IMG/VR virus record: IMGVR_UViG_3300035195_000696
Span: 1-57,876 of that record
Strand: one strand, 5' to 3'
DNA from: a virus
Length of the DNA stretch: 57,876 nt
Part shown: positions 15,230-22,746 of the stretch, one piece after another
Numbering within the stretch: the stretch's first letter is position 1
How the letters are laid out: the number at the start of each line of letters is the position of its first letter
Notes under the pieces: model-generated
Databases searched by the model: none
What the model saw: the letters and a program-made list of their open reading frames with translations, nothing else
Told to the model about the DNA's origin: nothing
Made by a program: the position numbers and the translations under genes

Positions 15230-15883
15230 TTAGTGCATTATTAGTTTGATGCCACCACTAACACATACTTGTTGTATAGTACTTCTACAACCCGAGCGAA
15301 GGCCCCAGCTATAAGGATGGCTATCAGACTTGTTGGAAAAATTAGCATGGTGTCCTGTGTACTTGTCTCTTTCGTCCGTTGATTCTCCAGCAGCGATGCC
15401 ATAGGTTTCGATTTCTTTTATATTCAGCATAAATGCTCTTACAAACTGAACTGCTCTGGGGCCACTACTCCCGATGACTTTACTTGTGTAACTGCCATCA
15501 TGACGATTTAAATTTATATAAGGAATATAAGTCCCTTTAAATTTAGCAGTTGAAAGAATGTCCGCAACAGTAGTATGATCAATTTTTTGCTTACTCCAGT
15601 CTTTGCCGTTTGCGTTCACTACTAATCCTTTGTGTGGTATCGCTGGAGTCGCAACATATTTTAATGAGCCTAAAGATGTAAAATCACTAAAAAATTCTAC
15701 ATCTTGGCACAATAATATATCAGGATTAATAAGAAAATCTACAGCATGATTCACTCCCATTAGTAAAGTTTTTTTATTTGGTTTACTTATTGGTTGAAAA
15801 GTTGGGCCTTTGCCAACAATTATAGCCTTTGTGTATTGATCAAACATATGGGGATTAAAATTATTATCTAAGATTATGTTCAT
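15230..15883 (-). CDS. glycosyltransferase-like protein (DUF115/GT42-like start)
   Basis: 217 aa. The first part reads KAIIVGKGPTFQPI, then MGVNHAVDFLINPDILLCQD; this resembles the GNGPSL and N-x-A pattern of sialyltransferase-like (GT42) and MptE-like/DUF115 proteins, which bind CMP-sugars or pterins. Further on IGSSGPRAVQFVRAF and ETYGIAAGES fit a second half of such a fold. It is the last gene of a three-gene minus-strand operon, overlapping the CMP-sugar synthetase gene by 20 bases, which supports a CMP-sugar transferase role. The exact family is uncertain. Confidence 0.5.
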   Translation of the reverse strand: MNIILDNNFNPHMFDQYTKAIIVGKGPTFQPISKPNKKTLLMGVNHAVDFLINPDILLCQDVEFFSDFTSLGSLKYVATPAIPHKGLVVNANGKDWSKQKIDHTTVADILSTAKFKGTYIPYINLNRHDGSYTSKVIGSSGPRAVQFVRAFMLNIKEIETYGIAAGESTDERDKYTGHHANFSNKSDSHPYSWGLRSGCRSTIQQVCVSGGIKLIMH

Positions 15884-16544
15884 TAGTATTTCCTTTCAAG
15901 TTTTTACACAGGGCTTCTGAGAAACTAAAATCAAAAGCAGTATCAATGTCTACTGCCTCTATCTCATTGCATGGATAAAAGAAGCAGTTGTCTCCAACCA
16001 CATACTTTTTCTCTATTGCTTTCTTTGTTTTAATGATACAACATCCAAAGGTCAGGTTGTTTACAATTTGTAAATCTTGACTATTAGGTGGAGTATCTAA
16101 AGAAAAGTTGACAGGTTTACCATCCATGAAATAGAAATCTTTATTAACTCCAACAGAAGCTACAGAGTCATAGTCGTGACTATTATAGAACTCTATCATC
16201 TCTGTCATCTTCTCTCTACCCATGAAAGGAGACATAGGAGAAGCGTAGATCAGTGTTTCTGTATCAATATCTTTAAAAAGACTATACATGAAGTCAGGCA
16301 CTTCCGTTGTCGAAAGTGCATACTTCTCATCTCTCTTAACGAAGACAACTCCGCTAAGATGTTTTACAGCATCTATGATCTCTTCTGAGTCTGTATTAAC
16401 AATTACATAATCAATTAAGTCTACAGCCAGCAGTTGCTCAACTTTGTTAGCTATCAAAGAAGTCTCACACCAAGGTATAATATTCTTTTTAGGAACTCGT
16501 TGAGAACCGATTCTAGCTGGAACTATTGCAGCTATATTACTCAT
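15864..16544 (-). CDS. CMP-sugar synthetase (acylneuraminate cytidylyltransferase family)
   Basis: 226 aa. Starts MSNIAAIVPARIGSQRVPKK; the PARxGSxRxPxKN signature is the CTP-binding loop of NeuA/KdsB-type enzymes. DYVIVNTDSEEI, ASPMSPFMG and EAVDIDTAFDFSFSE (metal-binding region) follow in the expected order, and the length equals typical NeuA N-domains. The enzyme activates a keto-acid sugar (sialic, pseudaminic, legionaminic or similar) as its CMP derivative. It overlaps the aldolase gene by eight bases. No NeuB-like synthase is in the window, so the sugar is either taken from the host or made by the neighbouring DRE-TIM enzyme. Confidence 0.85.
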   Translation of the reverse strand: MSNIAAIVPARIGSQRVPKKNIIPWCETSLIANKVEQLLAVDLIDYVIVNTDSEEIIDAVKHLSGVVFVKRDEKYALSTTEVPDFMYSLFKDIDTETLIYASPMSPFMGREKMTEMIEFYNSHDYDSVASVGVNKDFYFMDGKPVNFSLDTPPNSQDLQIVNNLTFGCCIIKTKKAIEKKYVVGDNCFFYPCNEIEAVDIDTAFDFSFSEALCKNLKGNTNEHNLR

Positions 16545-17520
16545 TCACTACCTCTTTAGTTACATCTTTACTATAAAAACAAATGTGCTTATCGTCTATC
16601 TTTTCGATAAGGCTTATTACGTCTTTATCTTTATGACTGTTGCAAATCTCTTTGATATAGTCAGGGTGTACTTTCTTAGCACCAGCAACCATATACAAGA
16701 AATCTTTAACATAGTCAGGGAAATGCTTACTAAAGAAGTTGTACATTGTACGAATGTAGCCATAATCACAATCTGATCTAAGCATCAGAGTCTCAGTTCT
16801 CAGATTGCCTAATGCTCTACCCATACCGTGTAGACAACTATCAATATAAGTGTAACCTAAATTTGAAGCTATCATGCTTTTCTCATAAGCGTTTTCTAGA
16901 TTATTATGGGTGTGTAACCCGATAGTTCCTCTATACTGCTTTTTCAAAACGTCTGTTAGAGAATGTAGTTCTGCTACTGTAAAGCTACCAAACGTGTCTG
17001 CAATATATAGACACTGGAATGGAATATCTTTGATGAACTTAACTATCATCTCTATCTCGTCTTCTGTTATAAGATCGCCACAAGGCAAATTAAGAGTCAC
17101 GTTGTAACCCTTGTCTATCAGTTGTCTTGCAACTACAGAAGCCTCTAAGACTTTCTCTGGACTGAAACCAGATACAGTCTCACCATTTACTTTGTAACTT
17201 CTTGGGATAAGTATTCTAACAAGACTGATCTTGCTATCTTTTCTATCGCGGAAGTCTTCTAGGTCGAAACCACCTAGCTTAACCATGACTGCGATCTTGC
17301 AGCCTTGATAATGAGAGTATATCCTGTCTATGTCACTGTCTAAGCAGTGAGCCCATTTTCCTTTGGTCGGAGCATACTTTGGATTACCTTTAAAGCCAAT
17401 CTCAAAATAATCGAACCCCAACTCTGTAACAGTTTTGTATGAGTCAATAACAAACTCATCTGTAAACTGCCAATCATTTAAATAACCACCATCACGAATG
17501 GTACAATCTAAAAGTTTCAT
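16537..17520 (-). CDS. DRE-TIM aldolase (HMGL-like)
   Basis: 327 aa, starting behind GGAGGTGC. MKLLDCTIRDGGY is the DRE-type metal site of the HMGL/4-hydroxy-2-oxovalerate aldolase family; GLHTHNNLENAYEKSM carries the HxH metal ligands and DSCLHGMGRALGNLRTE the conserved C-terminal loop. Full length for the catalytic barrel; no regulatory domain. In bacteria members of this group occur in surface-sugar clusters next to acylneuraminate cytidylyltransferases, as here. It may make or cleave an alpha-keto acid sugar before CMP activation. First gene of the operon. Confidence 0.85.
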   Translation of the reverse strand: MKLLDCTIRDGGYLNDWQFTDEFVIDSYKTVTELGFDYFEIGFKGNPKYAPTKGKWAHCLDSDIDRIYSHYQGCKIAVMVKLGGFDLEDFRDRKDSKISLVRILIPRSYKVNGETVSGFSPEKVLEASVVARQLIDKGYNVTLNLPCGDLITEDEIEMIVKFIKDIPFQCLYIADTFGSFTVAELHSLTDVLKKQYRGTIGLHTHNNLENAYEKSMIASNLGYTYIDSCLHGMGRALGNLRTETLMLRSDCDYGYIRTMYNFFSKHFPDYVKDFLYMVAGAKKVHPDYIKEICNSHKDKDVISLIEKIDDKHICFYSKDVTKEVVNE

Positions 17521-17582
17521 AATGCACCTCCAATAAAAACCAAAAAAACCAACTACTATTAATTACACCGGCAAAAAAATTT

Positions 17583-17610
17583 TCTATATCCACAACAAGT
17601 AACAAGACAA
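17583..17610 (-). promoter_or_regulatory. possible minus-strand promoter, TTGTCT-N16-TATAGA
   Basis: On the minus strand TTGTCT (17610-17605) and TATAGA (17588-17583) are separated by 16 bp, about 63 bases upstream of the aldolase start at 17520. The -10 is a moderate match; it is the best candidate for the minus-strand operon. Confidence 0.4.
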
Positions 17611-17739
17611 CCATTGTTTTATTCGTGTTTATGTTTCTAGTTATTAAAAATATCCAAAAAACGAAAACAGTAATATCTAACAACAGCTACTATAGTTCCG
17701 GCAAGCAAGGTGTATATAATAATATAACAAACATCTATG

Positions 17740-17839
17740 ACGGTAGACCCCTGTTGTTATATCAGGCTCATTATTTCCCAGTTGGTTGGGTTTAATAAAC
17801 CCTGTTGTTGTGAGTGAGATTTTATAACGGGTCTGCCGT
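17740..17839 (+). ncRNA. candidate structured RNA closed by an 11-bp helix
   Basis: ACGGTAGACCC (17740-17750) pairs with GGGTCTGCCGT (17829-17839): 11 bp with one G-T, extendable by one more G-T pair. Inside, GGGTTTAATAAACCC folds as a second hairpin and the sequence CCCTGTTGTT occurs twice. The right arm runs into TTTTT (17839-17843). A TATAAT box sits 20 bases upstream. It could be a small RNA with its own terminator or a leader controlling the HNH gene at 17887. The pairing is direct; expression is inferred. Confidence 0.5.
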
Positions 17840-17886
17840 TTTTGGTGTATCTCTAGTTAGATTAATTTACTTTTGGGTTTAGTACT

Positions 17887-18273
17887 ATGTTATTTAAGCG
17901 AGAATTGAGATACGCAGCACGTTCTTCAAAATGGCCTGCGTTACGTAAAGAACATTTAAAAGAGCAACCGGTATGTCAGGCTTGTGGTTCAGATAGAAAA
18001 CCAGAAGTCCATCATATCGTTCCTGTCCATCTTGATCCATCTCGTGAATTAGACCCTTCTAACTTAATTACTCTTTGTGATAAGTGGTGTCACTTTGTTT
18101 TTGGTCATTTATTAAACTATCAAAGTTGGAATAAAGACGTTGTAAGAGATGCTCGTATATATCTTGACAAGATACGTACTCGCCCATATAAAACAAAGGA
18201 GGGTAACAACTATGAGGCTTTTGATTGGTATTCTGCTGCTGTTTATAACAGTTCAGCTAATGACCCCGACTAG
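17887..18273 (+). CDS. HNH endonuclease
   Basis: 128 aa. A compact HNH nuclease: VCQACGSDRKPEVHHIVPVH carries the first CxxC and the catalytic HH, SNLITLCDKWCH the Asn region and second zinc pair. A Lys/Arg-rich N-terminus fits DNA binding. No strong ribosome site precedes the ATG. Free-standing HNH genes in phages act in DNA packaging, as homing enzymes or in degrading competing DNA; nothing here separates these. The last 62 bases overlap the exported protease gene. Confidence 0.8.
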   Translation: MLFKRELRYAARSSKWPALRKEHLKEQPVCQACGSDRKPEVHHIVPVHLDPSRELDPSNLITLCDKWCHFVFGHLLNYQSWNKDVVRDARIYLDKIRTRPYKTKEGNNYEAFDWYSAAVYNSSANDPD

Positions 18274-19054
18274 TGGTATCGCAGGAACTAGACTTCCCAG
18301 TGTACCTGATTCAAAATATTTAGAATACGGAAAGAAACATAAGTGTGTTTTACCCATTCAAGGTATAATGTCTAACGATCTTAATAGTACCTTTAGAGGT
18401 TCTTGTATTTTAATCTCTCCTAAATACATAATAACCGCTGCCCATGTAGTAGCAGGAAGTTTGTCGCAGAATGTAATCTTTAACAATAAAATAGTCCCCG
18501 TCAGCATAATTGCTATACATTCAGATTGGAAGTATGATAAAACAGGAGTAGCTGATATAGCAGTTGGCAAATTAAGCAAACCAATAAACTTAGATTTTTA
18601 TCCTGAACTATATACTGAATCAGATGAGATGGGTAAAGTTTGCAGTATGGCAGGGTATGGACATCACGGAACATTTAAAACCGGCTGGAAACCTTTTGAT
18701 AACAAGAGGAGAGCAGGTTCTAATATTGTTGCTGATATGTATAAAGAGTGTCTGCTTGTTAAATCAGATGATGCACATACTACCCTAGAATTTTTAATAG
18801 CACCCGGAGATAGTGGAGGTGGGATGTTTATAGACCAAAAGCTAGCTGGTATCAATTCTTTCATAATGGCTACAGATGGCAAAGGAGACTCAGATTATGG
18901 TGACGATGCTTGCTTTACTAGAATTAGCAAATATATTCCTTGGATTAAATCAGTGAAAGAACAAATAGAGATTATAGATAAATTAACACCTGAACAAATT
19001 GCAACAATACAAAAAATACAGAAAGAGAGAGTGAAAAGTGAGAAGAAGAAATGA
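18212..19054 (+). CDS. exported trypsin-like serine protease
   Basis: 280 aa. The start is ATG 18212, directly behind the strong site AAAGGAGGG; it lies inside the HNH gene. A signal peptide (MRLLIGILLLFITVQLMTPT) ends near SGIAG. The catalytic triad is complete: His78 in ITAAHVV, Asp115 in VADIAVG and Ser201 in APGDSGGG. The C-terminus is a lysine-rich helix. The chymotrypsin/V8 fold and export suggest action in the periplasm or outside. It overlaps the subtilase gene by 17 bases. Possible roles are envelope lysis, maturation of exported proteins or digestion of host surface proteins. Confidence 0.85.
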   Translation: MRLLIGILLLFITVQLMTPTSGIAGTRLPSVPDSKYLEYGKKHKCVLPIQGIMSNDLNSTFRGSCILISPKYIITAAHVVAGSLSQNVIFNNKIVPVSIIAIHSDWKYDKTGVADIAVGKLSKPINLDFYPELYTESDEMGKVCSMAGYGHHGTFKTGWKPFDNKRRAGSNIVADMYKECLLVKSDDAHTTLEFLIAPGDSGGGMFIDQKLAGINSFIMATDGKGDSDYGDDACFTRISKYIPWIKSVKEQIEIIDKLTPEQIATIQKIQKERVKSEKKK

Positions 19055-19955
19055 TTGTGGTCTATTACCATATATTAGAGAAGATATCTATGGTCTTAAT
19101 TTAGGTTCTGCACAGTTGATTCCGTGGGCATTAAATGAATTTGATATACCATCTTGTTGGAATGTGACTGAAGGAGGTGGTGTACGAGTCGCAGTTATAG
19201 ACACTGGATGTGATCTTGAACACCCCGATCTGCATGAGAATCTAGCTTTACCCGGATATTGTGCCATAGAACCCGGAACGTATCCTTCTGACCATAATGG
19301 TCACGGAAGTCATGTTGCAGGCACTATTGGTGCTGTTGCCAATAAATACGGAGTAGTAGGAGTTGCACCTAAAGTTAAAATTATACCAATAAAAGTATTA
19401 GGTGATAATGGTATGGGTAATAATAATCATGTTGCTGATGGAGTCAGAGCAGCAGTACAATTAGATGCAGATTTAATTACTATGTCATTAGGTTCTCCTC
19501 ATCATTCTCCTAGATTAGAATCAGCATTAAAATATGCTCATGATCATGGAATAGGAATATTCTGTGCTGCTGGTAATAGTGGTAATCATAAAAAAGTTAA
19601 TTATCCTGCCAGTTCTAGGTATACGGTGGCTGTTGGTTCAGTAGGTAGAAGATTAAATGTCTCTAATTTTAGTTGCACAGGAGAAACTTTAGATTTTGTT
19701 GCTCCGGGTGAAGACATAATCTCTTGCGTCCCTGAAGGTTATGCTAGATTAAGTGGCACTTCAATGGCTACTCCTTATGTAGTTGGTATTGCTGCTTTAA
19801 CTTTGTCATATCTCAAGGGCATGAGCAAACCTTTGCCTAAAACTTCTGACGATTGGGTAGTGCTTCTTAGTAAAAACTGCCAAGACTTACCTGATATAAA
19901 GCACCGTAATCCTAATTACCAAGGAAATGGCATTCCTTCACCTGTCTTTGAATAA
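19038..19955 (+). CDS. subtilisin-family serine protease
   Basis: 305 aa with a GTG start at 19038 inside the preceding gene. A bare peptidase S8 catalytic domain: Asp55 in VAVIDTGCD, His89 in NGHGSHVAGT, oxyanion Asn180 in AAGNSG and Ser242 in SGTSMATPYVVG. No signal peptide and no inhibitory propeptide are visible, unlike most exported subtilases, so it is probably cytoplasmic, released at lysis or packaged. Coupled to the exported trypsin-like gene, it forms a protease pair. Length is that of the core domain. Confidence 0.9.
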   Translation: MRRRNDCGLLPYIREDIYGLNLGSAQLIPWALNEFDIPSCWNVTEGGGVRVAVIDTGCDLEHPDLHENLALPGYCAIEPGTYPSDHNGHGSHVAGTIGAVANKYGVVGVAPKVKIIPIKVLGDNGMGNNNHVADGVRAAVQLDADLITMSLGSPHHSPRLESALKYAHDHGIGIFCAAGNSGNHKKVNYPASSRYTVAVGSVGRRLNVSNFSCTGETLDFVAPGEDIISCVPEGYARLSGTSMATPYVVGIAALTLSYLKGMSKPLPKTSDDWVVLLSKNCQDLPDIKHRNPNYQGNGIPSPVFE

Positions 19956-19996
19956 CTCTTAGACAGTAGTAAGCAATTATTTACACCCGATGTAAC

Positions 19997-20025
19997 ATCA
20001 TAAACTTTTTAGGCCTCCTTGTCAA
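19997..20025 (-). promoter_or_regulatory. possible antisense promoter, TTGACA-N17-TATGAT
   Basis: On the minus strand TTGACA (20025-20020) and TATGAT (20002-19997) are spaced by 17 bp and point left into the 3' end of the subtilase gene, where no minus-strand gene exists. The -35 lies in an inverted repeat with the plus-strand promoter at 20079. It could give an antisense RNA or be a by-product of the repeat. Confidence 0.3.
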
Positions 20026-20078
20026 GTTTTTAATTTCTTATTTTCCCTACTTAAAAAAACTACTTGTAAAAAAAAGAC

Positions 20079-20106
20079 TTGACAACAAGGACAATGCGTA
20101 TATAAT
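20079..20106 (+). promoter_or_regulatory. sigma-70-type promoter, TTGACA-N16-TATAAT
   Basis: TTGACA at 20079-20084 and TATAAT at 20101-20106, a perfect match with a 16-bp spacer, 33 bases before the ATG at 20139. It starts the nuclease, macro, SET and GMP reductase run. Confidence 0.8.
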
Positions 20107-20138
20107 AGTATGTATTCACTAATAGAGAAAGGGTGAAG

Positions 20139-20327
20139 ATGTTTAATGAAGATTTAGAAGACCGTAAAGATGTTAGGCGTGAGCATATTCAAAGCAAGAA
20201 GTCTCATGTAAACACTAAGGATGCAGAGAAGAAAACCCAGAAAAAAATAAACAGACAGTATAGAAACCGTAAGGTAGATTTAGAGCAAGAAGAAAAATGG
20301 GAAAATTGGAAACAAGAATATAAGTAA
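20139..20327 (+). CDS. 62-aa highly charged helical protein
   Basis: ATG 20139 is taken because AGAAAGGG is well placed; an in-frame GTG at 20133 lies too close. It is rich in Lys, Arg and Glu (EKKTQKKINRQYRNRKVDLE) with a Trp pair at the end, likely all-helical and nucleic-acid binding. First gene after a consensus promoter, so probably expressed early. No family is recognised. Confidence 0.55.
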   Translation: MFNEDLEDRKDVRREHIQSKKSHVNTKDAEKKTQKKINRQYRNRKVDLEQEEKWENWKQEYK

Positions 20328-20328
20328 C

Positions 20329-20943
20329 ATGCACACTAAAAAAGATCAAAGATTTGATAACCGAAGTAAGGATACCTTCAAGAAAGATATATACTTTGGT
20401 ACAGCAATCGAATCCTATTGGTGGGACAAACTGGTGGTGGAAGCAGAGCGTCGTAATGGCTTTGGTTTTGATCGTCATAGAAGTAACGGCTGCGGCAACG
20501 ATGGTCGCTATTTAAAGACCGGGACTAACACAGGTGGTGCTGACTACTGGGCTGACGGCTGGGTATTTGACCAAGTATTTAGTCATGGCATAGAAGTCAA
20601 ATGGGTTTCATCTCCCGGTAGAATTACCCTTAAAAAAGCAGACGTTAACTGCTATCTAAAAGAAGGCTCAGGACTGTATATTATTCAGAACATTGATCGT
20701 AATATAGATTTAAGAAAGCCTAAAGGAAATCATAATATTGAAACACATCTCTCAAGACTTGACAAGGCTTGTGCCGATGGTAAGATTGTATGGAGTCTTA
20801 TGCTGGCGAACAACTTTGCCTGCATGATGGATGAGTTTACTGATTATCGTCCAATTAAATATATGGGTAATAAACAAGGTGTTGTTATTCAAGATGATGA
20901 TTGGATACGTTACGCAAGTGTATCGGGAGCATTTTTCAAATGA
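20329..20943 (+). CDS. putative PD-(D/E)XK-type nuclease
   Basis: 204 aa. The core pattern is GADYWADGWVFDQVF, then GIEVKWVSSPGRITLKKADV: an acidic residue on one strand followed by E-V-K on the next, as in PD-(D/E)XK nucleases, with a glycine-rich NGCGNDGRYLKTGTNTGG block before it. An FGTAIESYWWDKL helix at the N-terminus fits the family's first helix. It may cut host or competing DNA, or process replication intermediates. No family name is certain; a non-nuclease is possible. Confidence 0.45.
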   Translation: MHTKKDQRFDNRSKDTFKKDIYFGTAIESYWWDKLVVEAERRNGFGFDRHRSNGCGNDGRYLKTGTNTGGADYWADGWVFDQVFSHGIEVKWVSSPGRITLKKADVNCYLKEGSGLYIIQNIDRNIDLRKPKGNHNIETHLSRLDKACADGKIVWSLMLANNFACMMDEFTDYRPIKYMGNKQGVVIQDDDWIRYASVSGAFFK

Positions 20944-21209
20944 AATACATCGAAGAGCTAGAGGCTGGAGAACTATTTGTTATAGATAAGAAGAAATATA
21001 TTATAAGTGCAGACTTTAAATCTAGCGGTAGCAGGATGGCAGTCTCTCTGAATACTGGACAGGTACAATGGTTTAAGCCTGATTCTGTCTGCCAGATTCA
21101 AGACCTGTATTATAGAGATGAAGAAAATAATATACTTTTAGTTAAGGAAGAACCACCACTTTCAGTAGAAGCAGCAATTAGAAAAGTAAATCCACAGAGG
21201 TTTCCATAA
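20940..21209 (+). CDS. 89-aa hypothetical protein
   Basis: Starts with an ATGA overlap on the previous stop. A small beta-rich domain, MKYIEELEAGELFVIDKKKY, then MAVSLNTGQVQWFKPDSVCQ, resembling SH3-like barrels. Its stop overlaps the next ATG by one base. No function assigned. Confidence 0.6.
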   Translation: MKYIEELEAGELFVIDKKKYIISADFKSSGSRMAVSLNTGQVQWFKPDSVCQIQDLYYRDEENNILLVKEEPPLSVEAAIRKVNPQRFP

Positions 21210-21472
21210 TGAGCGTACCATTTCATATTAAATTAAAGAACTTTTTTAAGTCTCTATGGTTTCACATAGGGGCAGGATTACCTAAGTGTACACAGGAACA
21301 AATAAATTACAGATTTTCCATTTGCAAAAATGAATGTGAGTGGTATAATAAGGAAGACAGCAGTTGCCTCCAGTGTGGATGCAATGTGAGTGAGAAGAAA
21401 ATTTTTATGAACAAACTGGCATGGGCAGATCAACAATGTCCTGTAGACAAATGGTACAAAATAACAAAATAA
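21209..21472 (+). CDS. small zinc-binding phage protein (DUF6171-like)
   Basis: 87 aa. ICKNECEWYNKEDSSCLQCG followed by CNV and CPVDKWYK gives five or six cysteines arranged as in a common family of small phage proteins ending in a CPxxKW motif, which probably bind zinc. The N-terminal half is amphipathic. Function unknown; the cysteine pattern supports it as a real gene. Confidence 0.65.
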   Translation: MSVPFHIKLKNFFKSLWFHIGAGLPKCTQEQINYRFSICKNECEWYNKEDSSCLQCGCNVSEKKIFMNKLAWADQQCPVDKWYKITK

Positions 21473-22029
21473 CAAAGCGAACAACCAGAAGAAACACTCC
21501 TCAGCACTCGTTTGTTGTGGAGAAGTCTGCTGATATATTTGATGCTGCTAAAAATGAAGTTGAAGGCAAAGAGTACGGCACAAGTATCATGATTCCTCAT
21601 GTGTGCAACAACGTCAATGCTTTCGGTGCAGGGTTTGCTAGTGCTGTAGCTAAAAGACATTACGAAGTAAAAGCTAATTTTCATTTACTTGGACGTTCTG
21701 CCAAGATGGGACAAGTACAATACGTTACAGTTTATACTGAGCCAAAATATCAATACAAAATAATCTTTGCTAATATGATAGCACAAAATAGAATATACCA
21801 CCCAGAAACAAATTCGCGTCCTCTTAATTATGGGGCCTTGACATATTGTATGATGGATGTTAAAATGACAATTAAGAAGATGATGTACAATGAAGACCAA
21901 ACCAAGTTCAAGATTTTTGCTCCAAAGTTTGGCAGCGGTCTTGCAGGAGGCAACTGGGATTTCATTGCGGACTTGATTGATGATTGTTGGTCAGAATTTG
22001 GTGTTAGTGTATTTCTTGGAAAGGATTGA
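21451..22029 (+). CDS. macro-domain protein (ADP-ribose binding/hydrolysis)
   Basis: 192 aa from ATG 21451, inside the preceding gene; a frame from 21421 has no better site. IMIPHVCNNVNAFGAGFASA is the macro-domain binding loop (HVCNN for the usual HxxN, then GAGFAxA), KMGQVQYVTVY and IFANMIAQN follow, and KIFAPKFGSGLAGGNWDFIA carries the second loop (GxGLAGGxW). Such domains bind or remove ADP-ribose. In a phage this could reverse ADP-ribosylation-based or NAD-linked defences, or process ADP-ribose-1''-phosphate. The fold call is firm, the role inferred. Confidence 0.82.
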   Translation: MVQNNKITKRTTRRNTPQHSFVVEKSADIFDAAKNEVEGKEYGTSIMIPHVCNNVNAFGAGFASAVAKRHYEVKANFHLLGRSAKMGQVQYVTVYTEPKYQYKIIFANMIAQNRIYHPETNSRPLNYGALTYCMMDVKMTIKKMMYNEDQTKFKIFAPKFGSGLAGGNWDFIADLIDDCWSEFGVSVFLGKD

Positions 22030-22031
22030 TT

Positions 22032-22196
22032 ATGACTATTTCAATGGGAATTGTTTGTTTTTTAATGATTGTTTATTTTATGAGCCTGTCGATTGAGACA
22101 TCAAGAGCACTTGGTGTGTGTCGCAATCTAGAGGTGAAGAATTACGATAAGCAAAACGAGTCTATGTATATGTACTTTGCAATGCACGAAGATTGA
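22032..22196 (+). CDS. 54-aa single-span membrane protein
   Basis: ATG 22032 is two bases after the macro gene stop. An N-terminal transmembrane helix (MGIVCFLMIVYFMSLSIETS) leads into a polar tail rich in Met and Tyr (NESMYMYFAMHED). The spacing argues for a real gene; no family is recognised. Confidence 0.5.
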   Translation: MTISMGIVCFLMIVYFMSLSIETSRALGVCRNLEVKNYDKQNESMYMYFAMHED

Positions 22197-22206
22197 AAGG
22201 AAGAAA

Positions 22207-22737
22207 ATGGCTAGACTTAAAGGACAAAGAGTATATTTAGCTGGTGCTATGGACAGGGTATTAGACAGAGGTATAGGATGGAGAAAAGAAATAACTCCGT
22301 TTCTACAAAACCTTGAGGTTACAGTGTTTAATCCGTTGACTAAACCAACAGAAGTGGGGATGGAGGATGTAGAAACACATGCTCACAAAACCAAGCTAAA
22401 AAAATCCAAAAGGTATGACGAGATGGCCCATCTTATGAAAACGATAAGGTCAGTAGATTTAAGGCTCGTTGACATAAGCGACTTCTTAGTTGTCAACTTG
22501 GACTTAAATGGTCATCCTTGCGGAACATATGAAGAAATTTTTTGGGCTAACAGACAGAAGAAGCCTATCATTATACATATGGTACAAGGTAAGGAGAATG
22601 CACCTGATTGGCTTTTTGGAACGATACCTCACCAGCATATTTTCTCAGATTGGAATGATGTTTATGGATATCTAGAACATGTCAATCTTGCAGAAAATGT
22701 CAACAACTATAACAGATGGTACTTTTTTACAATATAG
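22207..22737 (+). CDS. nucleoside 2-deoxyribosyltransferase-like protein
   Basis: 176 aa; ATG 22207 follows AAAGGAAG. RVYLAGAMDRVLDRGIGWRK is the substrate-loop start of the NDT family (YLAGPM-like), VDISDFLVVNLDLNGHPCGT holds the acidic residues after the central strand, and YEEIFWANRQKKPIIIHM matches the G-T-Y-E-E stretch containing the catalytic glutamate. NDT enzymes move or hydrolyse deoxyribose on bases; related proteins cleave nucleotides. With GMP reductase and the reductase/deaminase genes it fits nucleotide-pool control; an anti-defence role against a nucleotide signal is possible. Confidence 0.7.
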   Translation: MARLKGQRVYLAGAMDRVLDRGIGWRKEITPFLQNLEVTVFNPLTKPTEVGMEDVETHAHKTKLKKSKRYDEMAHLMKTIRSVDLRLVDISDFLVVNLDLNGHPCGTYEEIFWANRQKKPIIIHMVQGKENAPDWLFGTIPHQHIFSDWNDVYGYLEHVNLAENVNNYNRWYFFTI

Positions 22738-22746
22738 GAATAAATT

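Larger units (their letters stand above)
17521..17886. other. 366-base divergent intergenic region
   Basis: Lies between the minus-strand sugar operon and the HNH gene. From the left it holds the aldolase ribosome site, a candidate minus-strand promoter (17583-17610), a free TATAAT box on the plus strand (17715-17720) and a foldable block (17740-17839, separate entry). No convincing open frame with a ribosome site was seen. Confidence 0.6.
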
